Positions 24,016 to 34,382 of a stretch of 64,000 nucleotides of DNA are shown here, in pieces. The stretch's first letter is position 1. Each line of letters opens with the position of its first letter. The DNA lies in assembly GCA_022570795.1 (NCBI GenBank), contig JAKUDP010000008.1, positions 1,550,001 through 1,614,000 on the forward strand. Direction: 5' to 3'. The translations under genes and the position numbers were made by a program. The DNA is from Sphaerulina vaccinii. Its lineage: Eukaryota; Ascomycota; Dothideomycetes; Mycosphaerellales; Mycosphaerellaceae. A model generated the notes under the pieces. That model had not been told where the DNA came from. It ran no database searches and was given only the letters and a program-made list of their open reading frames with translations.

Positions 24016-24998
24016 TCATAGAATGCACCAAATGGCAGCACTGACGACGAGTGCAATTGACCCAGCAAACCTTGCAACACGTGGCGCATCTCCCTTGGGT
24101 ATATTGCCAGTTGCTGCTTTGCCCAAGTACCATGCACCCAAGTCGGTGAGCTCACCCTTCTGTGTCAACAGAGCGGAGTTAGGTCCAACGTTAGAGACGG
24201 ACGAGCGAAAGCCACCAAAGTAGCTGTACTTCTCGATATAACTGTAAAGCACCTGTCAGCAAGCAGAAACTGTTCAAGATGTCATGCTGCAACTTACGGA
24301 ACGCGATCCAAAAATGCGATCGACTGGTTGTAAAAGTCCTGGGTATCCTCCAGATCCTGGTTAGGATATGCCCACTCTGTCGCCCACATCGATGAAATGT
24401 TCTGGTATGTGGCATTGACTTGTCCAACATGGCTTGCGAAACCTTGGAAATCTCCGTAGTAATGAATAGGAAGGAAATCCGGAGTGCATTGTCCATCACA
24501 ATGAGTGAAGAAGTTCTGTAGCCAGTTGAATCCCGTGGGCGCACTCGTTACAGCAGGACCGCCGAGTTTGACGCCCAAGTCTTTCAGAGGCTCGATTTCT
24601 CTTATCCATGTTTCTGCTGCTGTTTGCGCATCTAGGCATGATCCTCCGTATTGTCCACTTCCACAACCATCAGGCTCATTGAAGCCTAACACCCATGTTA
24701 TGTTACGCCCTCCATCTAACATGTTCTTGACTTGTGTATAGAAGCTTTGGGAGTTTCCTGTTGTCGCTCCAAAGAGCATGGGCACGAATTGCAGACCTGT
24801 GTTGTCGAACGTTGAGTTTGGTATTGGAGACCAGTTATAGTACCATGTCATGTCGCCTGATGTCCAGAACGAATTGTCTGCCGAGTCACTTGTTTCCACA
24901 TATGCTAGCCCACGTTTTGCAGAGGTTGTGACTCCCTGCTGCGCGAGTACACTCGGAAGCGCCAGAGCGAGTGTGGCTATAGATCGCATTGTAGCCAT
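24016..24998 (-). CDS. Secreted, probably GPI-anchored GH128 (Asl1-like) glucan hydrolase
   Basis: GH128 enzymes cleave beta-1,3-glucan, and such proteins act on the fungal wall. Exons are 24298-24998 and 24016-24241 with a 56-nt intron, giving about 308 aa. An N-terminal signal peptide is clear (MATMRSIATLALALPSVLAQQG). The conserved (beta/alpha)8 signatures are KRGLAYVE, WYYNWSPIP, FVPMLFG, WVLGFNEPDG with the acid/base Glu, LPIHYYGDF and MWATEWAYP with the nucleophile Glu. The end has a small-residue site followed by a hydrophobic tail (VARFAGSIALVVSAAIWCIL), as expected for GPI attachment. Several N-x-S/T sites occur. A role in wall remodelling rather than feeding is inferred from the anchor. 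Confidence 0.9.
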
Positions 24999-25763
24999 AT
25001 TGATCGCGTCGATTCGAGGGCTCCTGCGAAGGCAGAATCGTTCTTCAGAGTTGTGCTCCTGATAGTGATTGATGCTTCACCTCTGTTGTCTTTCCAACTC
25101 TTTCGCAATCCTTGCTCTTACAGACCACGCCTTTGCCTATATGCTAGCAATCTGTTCTGTTAACAATGTAGGAGATAGGGAAAAGGGAAAGAAGTGGACG
25201 TGAACGAGAGACGTGTAGGAGAAAGTGTACATCTTGCTAAGAGTGCGAACGACACGTCCTCATCGGCTTGGAGTCGTTCCAGAAGAATGGTGAGATGCGC
25301 CTTGAAAGCTTGATGCGTGAGGAAGATTCAGCTATCCGAAGAACCAAGCCAGATGTAGGAGGATGAGGCGTTTGGAATCGCCCAAAAGAGCGAATGGCGC
25401 TGGGAGATCTCTCGGCCTCACGGCACTTCTTTGCTGGTGCTATCGAAAGCATAAACATTGGCGTTGTCTGCTGCTGAGGACTTCTTCAGCCCTGCATGAC
25501 GAACACGCCAAACACAGGAGGAAGAGATGTTCGTGATAATGCCTCAACAGGTGGACTGTGAAGCGAGTAAGAGATGGAGTCTCGGTACCATGTCTGGTGA
25601 CAAGGATGTGAGCACGAATCACGAGCCCTTGGCAATATCCCCTGCCACGAATTGCCTAGACATCGCCTGATCTCGTATCTCCACAAGACGCCTTGTTATC
25701 CTCAACCATCCGGTGCCATACCATCAAATTGCATGATAGACATGCTGATGTAGTGGTGCAAGC
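24999..25763. other. Divergent intergenic region, no gene seen
   Basis: It separates the glucanase start (minus) from the next plus-strand start, so it should contain both promoters. Small frames here lack support. Confidence 0.35.
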
Positions 25764-26723
25764 ATGACGACTGCGACGATGGCCATCAAGGCCAATGATG
25801 TCGAGACGCCTGTTGCTGAACCAGGCAAGAAGAAATCGAGGCCCAATCCAGGCCGACGAAAAGCATCGAATGTGAAGACTGCAAAGAGTGCATCCTGCGA
25901 TGTTGCAGTTGATGACTTGAAGGCTCCGTCCAAGCGTTACGCAAGCTCAGCGTCGACTCCTGCTACGCCCAGCGACTCCAAGATCCAAAGGCCTTCAGTC
26001 AAGCAGACTGCGAGCAGCGCGTCAGCATCTGGTCAGGCGAGTAGAGCAGCCAAGAGCTCAAACGACCCAAGGAATGGTATCAGCACACCTGACGACAGCA
26101 AGTCGAGCAGCCAGACTGGTGCTCTCGCATTAGCCCCTCTAGCAATGGTCACTGGAGGTCTTCTCGGATGTGCTGCAGGAGCTGCAGTCATTCTAGGCGC
26201 AGGCCTGTGGAAGAACTTCGCCGGTGCTGAGAATGCTATCATGACTGCTCGCACTGCGAAACTGTGCATTGACAACTTGATTGAAGAGTTGATAACAAGT
26301 CTCAAAGCCGGTACATATAATGCTCCGGAAGCGCTTGATATGCTCAGACGCACCACATTGGCATATGCTTCCACGATACCTGGCGGTGCACCTCTTGTGG
26401 AACGCACCTTTCGCGAGATTGACATGGTGCGCCGCCAACGAGGTGCGGAAGTCGACAAAGTGCTCGCTGAAGCATACCTCGAGGTAGCGAAGGCCGGCAA
26501 GAAAGGCGCCGCACCTGATGAGCTGCAGTCAATTGTGTTCGGACAGATGATGAAATTGTCAGAGTTCGCGACCATTGCGACGCAGGATGTCCTTAGCCGA
26601 AATCCGACATTGAAGCCATACCGGGATCAGGCTGCGAAGGCATTGCGGAGACCTCCTCCACCCAAGGTGCCCACTGTGAAGATCAATATGGCTATACAGC
26701 AGAAGCCATCAGCGGCTGGGTGA
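25764..26723 (+). CDS. Hypothetical protein with one hydrophobic segment, 319 aa
   Basis: A single-exon frame. Residues 1-115 are Lys/Ser/Ala/Pro-rich, basic and probably disordered, with a PGKKKSRPNPGRRK nuclear-localisation-like stretch. Residues about 118-150 form a Gly/Ala-rich hydrophobic segment (LAPLAMVTGGLLGCAAGAAVILGAGLW), long enough for one or two close membrane passes. The remainder is helical and charged, with MVRRQRGAEVDKVLAEAYLEVAKAGKK. It ends in a Pro/Lys tail. I do not recognise the family. The Gly-rich hydrophobic stretch resembles membrane-inserting hairpins, but nothing more can be said. Confidence 0.7.
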   Translation: MTTATMAIKANDVETPVAEPGKKKSRPNPGRRKASNVKTAKSASCDVAVDDLKAPSKRYASSASTPATPSDSKIQRPSVKQTASSASASGQASRAAKSSNDPRNGISTPDDSKSSSQTGALALAPLAMVTGGLLGCAAGAAVILGAGLWKNFAGAENAIMTARTAKLCIDNLIEELITSLKAGTYNAPEALDMLRRTTLAYASTIPGGAPLVERTFREIDMVRRQRGAEVDKVLAEAYLEVAKAGKKGAAPDELQSIVFGQMMKLSEFATIATQDVLSRNPTLKPYRDQAAKALRRPPPPKVPTVKINMAIQQKPSAAG

Positions 26724-26891
26724 TCGCTAGCTGACACTCTTTGCCTGTACCGATACACATGATATGTATGACGACCAGCTGATACTGAGTCGAGATGAGC
26801 TACCCAGGGAATGTTGGCTTATACACTGAGGAATCGACATTGCATTGTGATCGTTCACTGATACTGTTGACTCTTACGAAGGACTAACACA

Positions 26892-28659
26892 CTATGTCAG
26901 CTTGAACCCGCCCTGTCTCTTCGACAAGAATCCTTCCGGATCCCTTTGTCTCTGTATCTGTTGCAGACGCGAATACGTAGCCGACCCATAACTCTTCAGT
27001 GGATCCTGATTGAACATTGCGTCGTTCATGAATAACGGGTTGTAGCCCGTCTCCAGACTCCCGCTTTGGTAATGTGTTGGTCGAACGGTTCCGTACTTGG
27101 ATCTTCCATAGTCTTGCGCTGCACCAGTGAGGTTGGTGATCGCAGCAGCAGCCTTCTGATCCGTGAGAGACAGTAGCCAGGAAACGTCATACTCCAAGAA
27201 GACCTTGTCACCATACTTTGGATCGAGTCCGAGAAGGTTGACTCCATTCGGGTTGCTGATAGATGCGTTCGCGAGCATGGTTGGGACTGGCTGGAAAGCC
27301 ATTGAGAAGACGTAGTTGTCTAGCTCAGTGAGCTGCGCAGCCTTGGAGCCATTGAAATAGCTGTCGAAGGCGAAGGTGTATAGATCCACGCCTTGAGCAC
27401 CGGGCAGATTCGGAAGCGTTCCAGTGCGGATGAGATAGCGCATTCCAGGAAGCGAGAAAGCGCTGTTTGCATCGATGAGATCCACGTACTTCCTGTTTGC
27501 TTTGGTGCTGTCCACGAGAGCTGGAATTGCGTTGAACTCGTCAAGGATCTTGCCGGGTCCATTGGGAGCATTGTAGAAGAAGAACACCACGAAGACGTCT
27601 ACCAGGGACTCCACAGTGGACGAGTAGGTGACAATAACGGCAGCCTTAGGATCATAGTAGTCGGATACCAGGTTGTGTGTAGCGTTGATCAACGCTGCCT
27701 TCTTGTCCATGGTGTAGATCTTGACACCTCCCCACACTTGACCAATTGGATATGTCTGCATGACGAACTCAGTCACGATGGCGAATTGATTGCCGCCTCC
27801 CTTTAGCGCATAGAAGAGATCACTGTTCTGATTTCGGTTGGCGCGTGTAAGTTCTCCTGAAGCGGTGACTACTTGGTACTCGACGACATTGTCTGCAGTC
27901 ATGCCCTAATAGATCGTGTTAGTACAGTATTGAATCGGGATGTTGCAGGTCTTACATATTCTGTGCTAAGAAAGCTGAGCCCACCGCCCAGAGTCAGGCC
28001 AGCAGCACCCACTACTCCTAGACGGCCAGAGACAACTGCTCGACCATAAGTATCCAGGACTTTCGCGACATCGATCCACTTGCAGCCAGGGCCGATGCGA
28101 GCATAGTTGTTCGAATCGAGGGTGGTTGTGGCCATGTCAGGGTGAGTTGCGATCAAGACGCCATCGCGAGTGCTGCTATAGCCCACGTTGGGGTTGTGAC
28201 CACCACCTGTACAAGCACATCGGATTAGCTAGACTGGTCAACCAGCCATTGCAAACAGGCTTTCGTACCTTTGATGCCCCATGGTGCTGATGGATACTTG
28301 TTGAGTGTCACGACAGCGAACTGTATTTCTTCTGGAGTTTTCGGGAAGAACATGCACGCTGGCTTGTTGTCCGCGTTCGCGAGGGACCAGTAGTCGGTGA
28401 GGGTCTCGGTATAGGTGATGCCAATAGGCAGGTTTGAGATCTCGACAGCGCTATCGGCGACTTGCTTCGGATACTTGGCTTCCTTAAGAACAGGAAGTCC
28501 AGTGTCAGCAAAAGACTCACATGTGAAGATACTCAGCGATCTGAAAATACTCACCAGAGCCTTGCAAGCAGCTGTTGTATCCGCATTGGGAGCAGCTAGG
28601 CAGAGTGAGGCTGCAGAAGCCAGTAGACCCGCAAGTCGAAGAACGGCCATGGTAGACAT
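26892..28659 (-). CDS. Secreted FAD-linked oxidase (berberine-bridge/PCMH type)
   Basis: These flavoproteins oxidise alcohols, sugars or secondary metabolites with oxygen. Exons are 28269-28659, 27956-28206 and 26892-27905. Intron 2 (27906-27955) has a perfect TACTAAC branch site. The signal peptide is MSTMAVLRLAGLLASAASLCLAAP. The FAD-binding domain shows YWSLANADNKPACMFFPKTPEEIQFAV, then IKGGGHNPNVGYSSTRDGVLI, where the His is the expected 8-alpha-FAD attachment residue, and GRLGVVGAAGLTLGGGLSFLSTEYGMTADNVVEYQVV. The substrate domain contains LKGGGNQFAIVTEF. A stretch of 72 nt near residues 36-59 (from VSIFRSLS to VLK) starts with GTGAGT, has a GCTGAC branch-like site, ends in AG and is a multiple of three, so it may be an intron that leaves the frame open. 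The substrate is unknown. Confidence 0.88.
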
Positions 28660-30724
28660 ACTGTCCAGCCCTGAGACTCCTAGCTTTGTTCTCGAAGGAG
28701 GTTAAGTATCAGTATGGTTTGAGATGAGCAAATCGACAATGATCAAGCATGAAGAGAAGGCATTAACTTATGCTTAACCTCAGTCCCAGTCGAGCAAACG
28801 ATTCAACCATTGAGAGGTGAAGAACGAGGAGCGGGTGGCGCACTCCTACGCTTGGAAACATGGAGTTCTTCACACGGAACAGTGCCACTTGCAATAATGG
28901 TCTGGCTTTTGCCCGCAGTAGCCTTGTGTCTTGCCAGTAATCCAGCGGGCAGTCCCTGCAACAAGGCGAAAAGTATATCTGCGCGGGCTTTTCTGAGTGG
29001 CTGTTTCAATAGCGTTACATCCTGCGGAGTCTTGACTCTGGGGTGATCTGCGCCTATGGTACTCTTGGTGCACCGCAAACACATAAGGCTTCGTACACTA
29101 CTGTATGTTTGCGAGAATCTTGGCCTCGGTGTCGACCTGTTGGCTGCCGTTTTCGATGTACACTCGCTTGTGAGGACCTTGAGCTGTAAGAGTGTGAACA
29201 ACCGCACACCCTCTTGGAGTCGGTGGCGGCAGGATATATTATGAAGGACGAAAATTGCAACGGAGTTCCTCGCTTTGGCCATTTTGTTTCGAATCTCGCA
29301 GTCCCAGTCAAGTATCAGCTTACTCTGGCACTCCTCGACACTTAGTGCATACACCAGTCCGCTGATGGTCGTTCCTGGTCTGCTTGTCCTTCGTAGTGGC
29401 CAAATCGTGTGCCTCGGTCGACATGTGTGAGGTTGATGCGGTGCAGAAGTCCAGAGATCGACACGGTAGACTAAAGTGGCGTCTTCCCCATCACTCGGAC
29501 TGCTCGCACCGGAACGCCCCTAGGGGCCAAGACGAACGCCTTATGGAAAGTTTCGAAGTCGTTGTGTTTGTGCCTGCTGTTGGATGATTCTTTTGTTTCT
29601 CATCACGCCAGTGCAAAAGTTGTGGTGCGAACACAGAAGGAGGGAGAAGCGGGAGTCTGTGCGCTGTTCCGCTCCTTCCATTTCGCTTGTTGACTTGGAC
29701 TTCAACTTTCGTTCAATACGTCGGAGTAATCGGAAAATCATCAACCGGACGGGCACTGATGCATCTTACTCGTGCGGATGCTGCAGCGGCAACATGAGAT
29801 GCTCAGAAAATGCACATACGTGCCTGGTACTGCTTGCTTGCGTCCACTCATCGACAGCAGATGCGCAATCCACGCCAGAGGACGAAGGTGTTTTCTAGCC
29901 TGCGGAACTGATACTTAGCAGGTAGTATACGACAAGAGATACTCGATACGGGCTTGCATGCGCTGCGGAGTCTGAGTTCTGAACTGCAACGTGATCAAAC
30001 AGACTGGGTTCAAGAACTATGCAAGATGCGCTCAGCAATCCAGTGCAAGAGACGGCCATTCCTCAAACCAGTGACCTTACTTTCGACTCAAGGTGAAGAT
30101 TCGCAAGGTCATTGGACTTCCGGTGTGTCTGATATGTTATATGGCGAGAATCGCATAGGCGAAACACGCTTTGTGTATCTCGCACTCCACTTGTCTACAA
30201 GGCTAGATGCTCGGACAGGACTCCAACCATCGGCGTGTGGCAGGCTGCAGGTTTTTCGCGCTTCTCGCTCTGGGTGATCCTAGTGCACTTGCAGATTGTT
30301 GTTTCGACAAGCAACGAACACCTTACATATGTTCACTCATGTTACACAGATTCGAGACCTGTCAGGATAAGCTCTCATTCGAGTCTAAGTTGACGCGAAA
30401 AGGCGGACTGTCACGGTCTCGCGTAGTCGACATTGATATAGCAAAGTATTGCTGACTATCTTTTCTATGCAGATCCATGGACTGGCTTGTTCTGTGCCAC
30501 TTCTGAGTGGAGCTCAATATCACGCGAGCTACACGCCCAAACCTTGTTACTCAGCATTTCATCACCGAAACCTCTGCGCTCCTTCATCCTGCCAAAGAAA
30601 GCAGGACAAGCTCCATCTTACCGGTGGTTGCGCTTGTGAGCGAAGCTTGCGTCTCGACTCTCCACTTGGTGACCGAATTTGTCGGCAGACCCTCATGAAT
30701 GGGAGCGCCTAGACCTGTGTAACA
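28660..30724. other. 2.1-kb gene-poor interval
   Basis: It lies between divergent genes. The longest frame (minus strand, 28803-29354) has an unlikely composition and overlaps others; no motif, repeat or RNA gene was recognised. Confidence 0.4.
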
Positions 30725-32365
30725 ATGGAGAACTTCAGCAATCCCGACCCATTCGCCAACGATGAACGACTGCATGAAGAACATTCAGGACAATCTTCGA
30801 TCGTCAACAACACAGACACCCATGATCATGCACTATCGCCAGCGACTGCAACAAGGACACGCAGCCGCAGCACAAACAGCAGGTTGAGTCGAAAGTCCAG
30901 CAACAAGCGTGCGCCAAGTACTGGCTCCACAAAAGACCATCCTCACCTAGACAAGTTCAAGACTGCTGTAGATGATGTGCAAACTGGAGTTGTCGACAAG
31001 GTCAAGACCTTCAGGCATAAGTTTCATCTCGATGGTGTCCACGCTCATGGCGTCACGAGGTTTCTAAACCCAACAACTATACGCATGAATGTGCGCTACC
31101 AGAGCGACTCAGACTCCAATGCAGATGATAAAGTACGGGAAGCGCAAGAGACTGCTCTGCTATGGAGAGCACGCGACAATCGAAAGGGACGAAACTCCAT
31201 AGCTGTGCCGAGACTACCTGTCGAAGATGAGGACGAAGCCACTTTCCTGCCCTTACGGTATACGCCACGGATGAGTACGAAGGTCAGCGACATTGCACAC
31301 AACCTGTACAAGATGGCGACCACGTTTCCTTACTGGGACATGAGTTTCTGGTCTGGATCATCGTACACGATCGGATCTGCGCTCTTCGTGGCAGATGGTG
31401 CTCTTGCATGGGGTCCTGTAGCATTTGGCGTCAACTTCGAATCATCGTCCGCAGACAAGCTCGGTGGCCCACTATGCTTCTTTATCGGTGCTCTCTTCTA
31501 CCAAGTAGGCGCTGTCGCAGCGTACCTCGAAGCAGTAAACGATGGCTCCTTCCACGGCTCAGCGATGCGGAGACTCTTAGACGGCAACGAGGACGATTCG
31601 AAGAAATTGTTGGACGACAAAATCCATGACTTCTTTGGCCACGTCAAACCTCACAGACCGCATCACAATCCGAACACAAAGATGCCAGAGATCGATCCAG
31701 AAGCAGGATGGAAGACGAAAGAAGATCGCCTCCTTCGACCGGGGTCGATCTATCCCGATGGCAAACTGCCAGCACCACGACGAGGAGGTATCGATCTCGG
31801 TGGAGATGAAACGCAGCAAAGTACGTATGATACTTGGAGATGGTGGCCCACATGGAGAGCTCTGCGTGAGCACCATGTCTACGAGATCGGTTGGCTGGCT
31901 TGCACGATACAGCTCTTCGGTGTCACTCTGTACGGCATTACGGCAATCGTGATCCTTCCTGGGATCCTGACTTCTCTAAAACCATGGCAAGAACTCGGCG
32001 CTTTCTGGGTACCACAAGTTGTGGCGGCGCTTTGCTTCCTTATTGCGAGTCTGATGTTCATGTTCGAGACGCAAGAAAAGTGGTGGAAACCTGAACCGAA
32101 AGTGCTGGGGTGGTGGATCGGAGTGTGGTCTACTGCTGGTAGTATTGGATTCGAGCTTATTGCCTGCTTCGGGATCAAGGCATTAGCGAGTGGTGAGAAA
32201 GGGCACTGGGCAGAGTACCAGTCGGATCTTGCGACAGTATGGGGAAGTGCTTGCTACTTGATTGGAAGTTTCTTGCAGTGGTATGAGGCGCTGAACAAGA
32301 AGTCGATTGAGGAGTTGTTCAGCGAGCCCGGGGAGATGAAAAGCAGTATGGTTCATCCGATATGA
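30725..32365 (+). CDS. Conserved fungal multi-pass membrane protein, function unknown
   Basis: A single-exon frame of 546 aa. Residues 1-120 are hydrophilic and Ser/Thr/Asp/His-rich. The membrane part has about six or seven hydrophobic segments: SFWSGSSYTIGSALFVADGA, GPLCFFIGALFYQVGAVAAY, IGWLACTIQLFGVTLYGITAIV, FWVPQVVAALCFLIASLMFM, WWIGVWSTAGSIGFELIACFG and VWGSACYLIGSFLQWYEAL. A long hydrophilic loop of about 110 residues, with HKP/HRPHHNP stretches and a DDD patch, separates segments two and three. No signal peptide is present. This looks like a widespread ascomycete integral membrane protein with no assigned role; repeated W-S-x-G and Y-E-A-L motifs suggest internal duplication of the bundle. 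Confidence 0.82.
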   Translation: MENFSNPDPFANDERLHEEHSGQSSIVNNTDTHDHALSPATATRTRSRSTNSRLSRKSSNKRAPSTGSTKDHPHLDKFKTAVDDVQTGVVDKVKTFRHKFHLDGVHAHGVTRFLNPTTIRMNVRYQSDSDSNADDKVREAQETALLWRARDNRKGRNSIAVPRLPVEDEDEATFLPLRYTPRMSTKVSDIAHNLYKMATTFPYWDMSFWSGSSYTIGSALFVADGALAWGPVAFGVNFESSSADKLGGPLCFFIGALFYQVGAVAAYLEAVNDGSFHGSAMRRLLDGNEDDSKKLLDDKIHDFFGHVKPHRPHHNPNTKMPEIDPEAGWKTKEDRLLRPGSIYPDGKLPAPRRGGIDLGGDETQQSTYDTWRWWPTWRALREHHVYEIGWLACTIQLFGVTLYGITAIVILPGILTSLKPWQELGAFWVPQVVAALCFLIASLMFMFETQEKWWKPEPKVLGWWIGVWSTAGSIGFELIACFGIKALASGEKGHWAEYQSDLATVWGSACYLIGSFLQWYEALNKKSIEELFSEPGEMKSSMVHPI

Positions 32366-32500
32366 TACAGAGCTAATTCATCTTCCTTTTTGAGCAAGGA
32401 TTTCACCGTCTGCGCGAAAGTCATCAATGGTACACATCACCGTCGCTCACAATCATTCGAAGTTATGGCCGTTGCTCTTGTTCAATGCACAGTTGCGTAC

Positions 32501-33946
32501 TCAGAGTTCCGGACTTGCACCTCTACCGTTCTGTGTGGGCCGAAGAATCCTTGAGCGGGCGGCTGGAAGAATCCTGGAGCGGGCGGCTGTAGCAGACTGG
32601 AGCATCCTACGTGGAGCCTTGCCACCTGTGGTCTTGCGTGCTGTTTGCTTGGTGCGACCTGACGATTTCTTCGCCAGATTTTCCGCCTTCATTGCGAGAA
32701 TCTCGGCCTTCTTTGCAGCCTCAGCCGCAGCTATCTCTTCGTCGTAGTGGAATCGGACTCTGGAGGGCTGCGACTTTCCACACTTGTGCAGCACACGTAC
32801 AGCGTTCTCACGCAAGCCAAGCCCGGAGAAACCCAGTGTCTCTATCACTTCGTCCTTGGTCAAGGTTGAAAGCATGTCCTCGACTTCTTCTCCACTCGGC
32901 AACGTGCGCCAATCGTCCCAGTCTTTCGGCTGAGGATCGAGCCAGCCATGGTCCCATGGACGACATCCGCTATCGTAGCACTCCCGCTCATACTGCAGTC
33001 GCTTTATAGTCAACAGCATGCGTCCATCTTCTCTGGTCTTGAAGTACAAGGAGAACTTCTTTATCAACCCAACATTGAATGGGCCCAACATTTCCAGCCA
33101 CTCAATCGTCTTGCTGTACTTGTAAACCTCCCAGTGGCCCTTGACCACCCAGCTGGTGTCGTCAATCCAGGCGCAGAACTGCACATGCCCGAGCCACATG
33201 GGAAGTACCTCGCTTCGAATCTGCTTTGAGACATGAGCAATTGCCGGAGGCTTCGCTGACTGCGGCCATTTGGAACCATAATTCGACCACTCATGGTCTT
33301 CTGCAGAGCCATATGGTATCCAGTATGCCTGACCGCCAGTTTCATCGTAGTCGTTATATACGTCGAAATTCTTCGTCAGCACCGGATCCACGGACCGCTT
33401 CACGGTTGACTCTGTCTCAAGCACAAATCCGTAAACACGGTTGCGAAGCTCCGCTGACAGCGACAAGAAGCTGAACCGAGACTTCGCTTCTGCCATCATT
33501 GGTTCTCTAAGTCACATATCAGCTTGGTGTGCCAGTACTGCAATGAGTTCCGGTGACACTAACTGTTCCATGATCTTTTGCCCCAAGAAGTCCCCTACGT
33601 GATCCACAATACCGTATAGAGCATCATCCTTCAACCATGGGAAGTGTCGACCAAGTTTGAGTGACAGATATCCCGTCACCTCGAAAGCGACGTCCTCTGC
33701 GGTGGGATACAGAGGGGCCTTGCCTCGAGGGTCGGCGTGCTCGGCAAAGGCTTTTCGAATAGTAGTCTGGACTTTTGATGCGATATCCTGTATCATGAGG
33801 GGTTTCATATGGATGAACTCGTTCCTGAGGCTCTTTACAACATGACTCTTTGCACCATCTGCTATTGGAGCAGCGACCTGCTTGATGGTGCGGTGATCAT
33901 TGATCGACAGAAACTCGAGGTCTTGTCGTCTCAGACCTGGTGGCAT
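32501..33946 (-). CDS. 2EXR (F-box-like) protein with a C-terminal histone H3 tail mimic
   Basis: The proposed two-exon gene is 33564-33946 joined to 32501-33506 through a 57-nt intron with a GCTGAT branch site, giving 462 aa. The N-terminal 128 residues are of unknown family. The second exon begins with FSFLSLSAELRNRVYGFVLE, the 2EXR/F-box-like motif, followed by IAHVSKQIRSEVLPMWLGHVQFCAW, typical of these proteins. Near the end, encoded by 32600-32656, is RTKQTARKTTGGKAPRRML, which matches 16 of 19 positions of the histone H3 N-terminal tail (residues 2-20), keeping the equivalents of R2, K4, R8, K9, K14 and R17. An Ala/Lys-rich helix precedes it, and a doubled AARSRIL motif follows. It could be read, modified or bound by chromatin proteins; that is inference. 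If the intron is not used, the second exon alone (ATG at 33499, 332 aa) is a separate gene. Confidence 0.8.
32540..32587 (-). repeat. 24-bp tandem duplication in coding sequence
   Basis: Two adjacent 24-bp copies (32540-32563 and 32564-32587) differ at a few bases and encode AARSRIL twice, just after the H3-like segment. Their closeness in sequence suggests a recent slip or duplication. Confidence 0.85.
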
Positions 33947-34382
33947 GGCGGTCGAGTGCAGCTTGAAAGATGTGCTATTGTTGCGGTGAGGTCGAAGTGG
34001 ACGTGAAGTCGAAGTTGGAGCTGGAGCCTAAACGCGGTGTACGATAAATTTCGCAACTTCTTGCGAGGCAGGCACGACCAGCTTCAGCTCACCTCAAGCA
34101 ATCAACGCGACAAATGATACATTGCCATAGTCACAGCTTCAGTCATTCCCATCCCATATCCTGCTGCAGACACGATTGAACCTAGCATGAGCAAAATGTC
34201 ATCCTCAAATTCTTGACTGCACTGCTGTAAGTCCTGGCACCTCAGTCCTCAACGTGCAAGATGCTGTTTGCTTGCGGGCCTCCTCTACTGTAAGCAGCAC
34301 GCTCAGCCTCCCTGCGTCTGCTTCGGATTTCGCGGTTCATCCTTTCCAACCCTGCGACACGCGCCAAAGCAAGTGCTTCCCC
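33947..34382. other. Intergenic, no gene seen
   Basis: Short interval upstream of the 2EXR gene and downstream of the Tls1-like gene, both on the minus strand; it should hold the 2EXR promoter. Confidence 0.35.

Noticed and set aside
28803..29354. 183-codon minus-strand frame
   Set aside because: No motif, and overlaps several other frames; composition is not protein-like.
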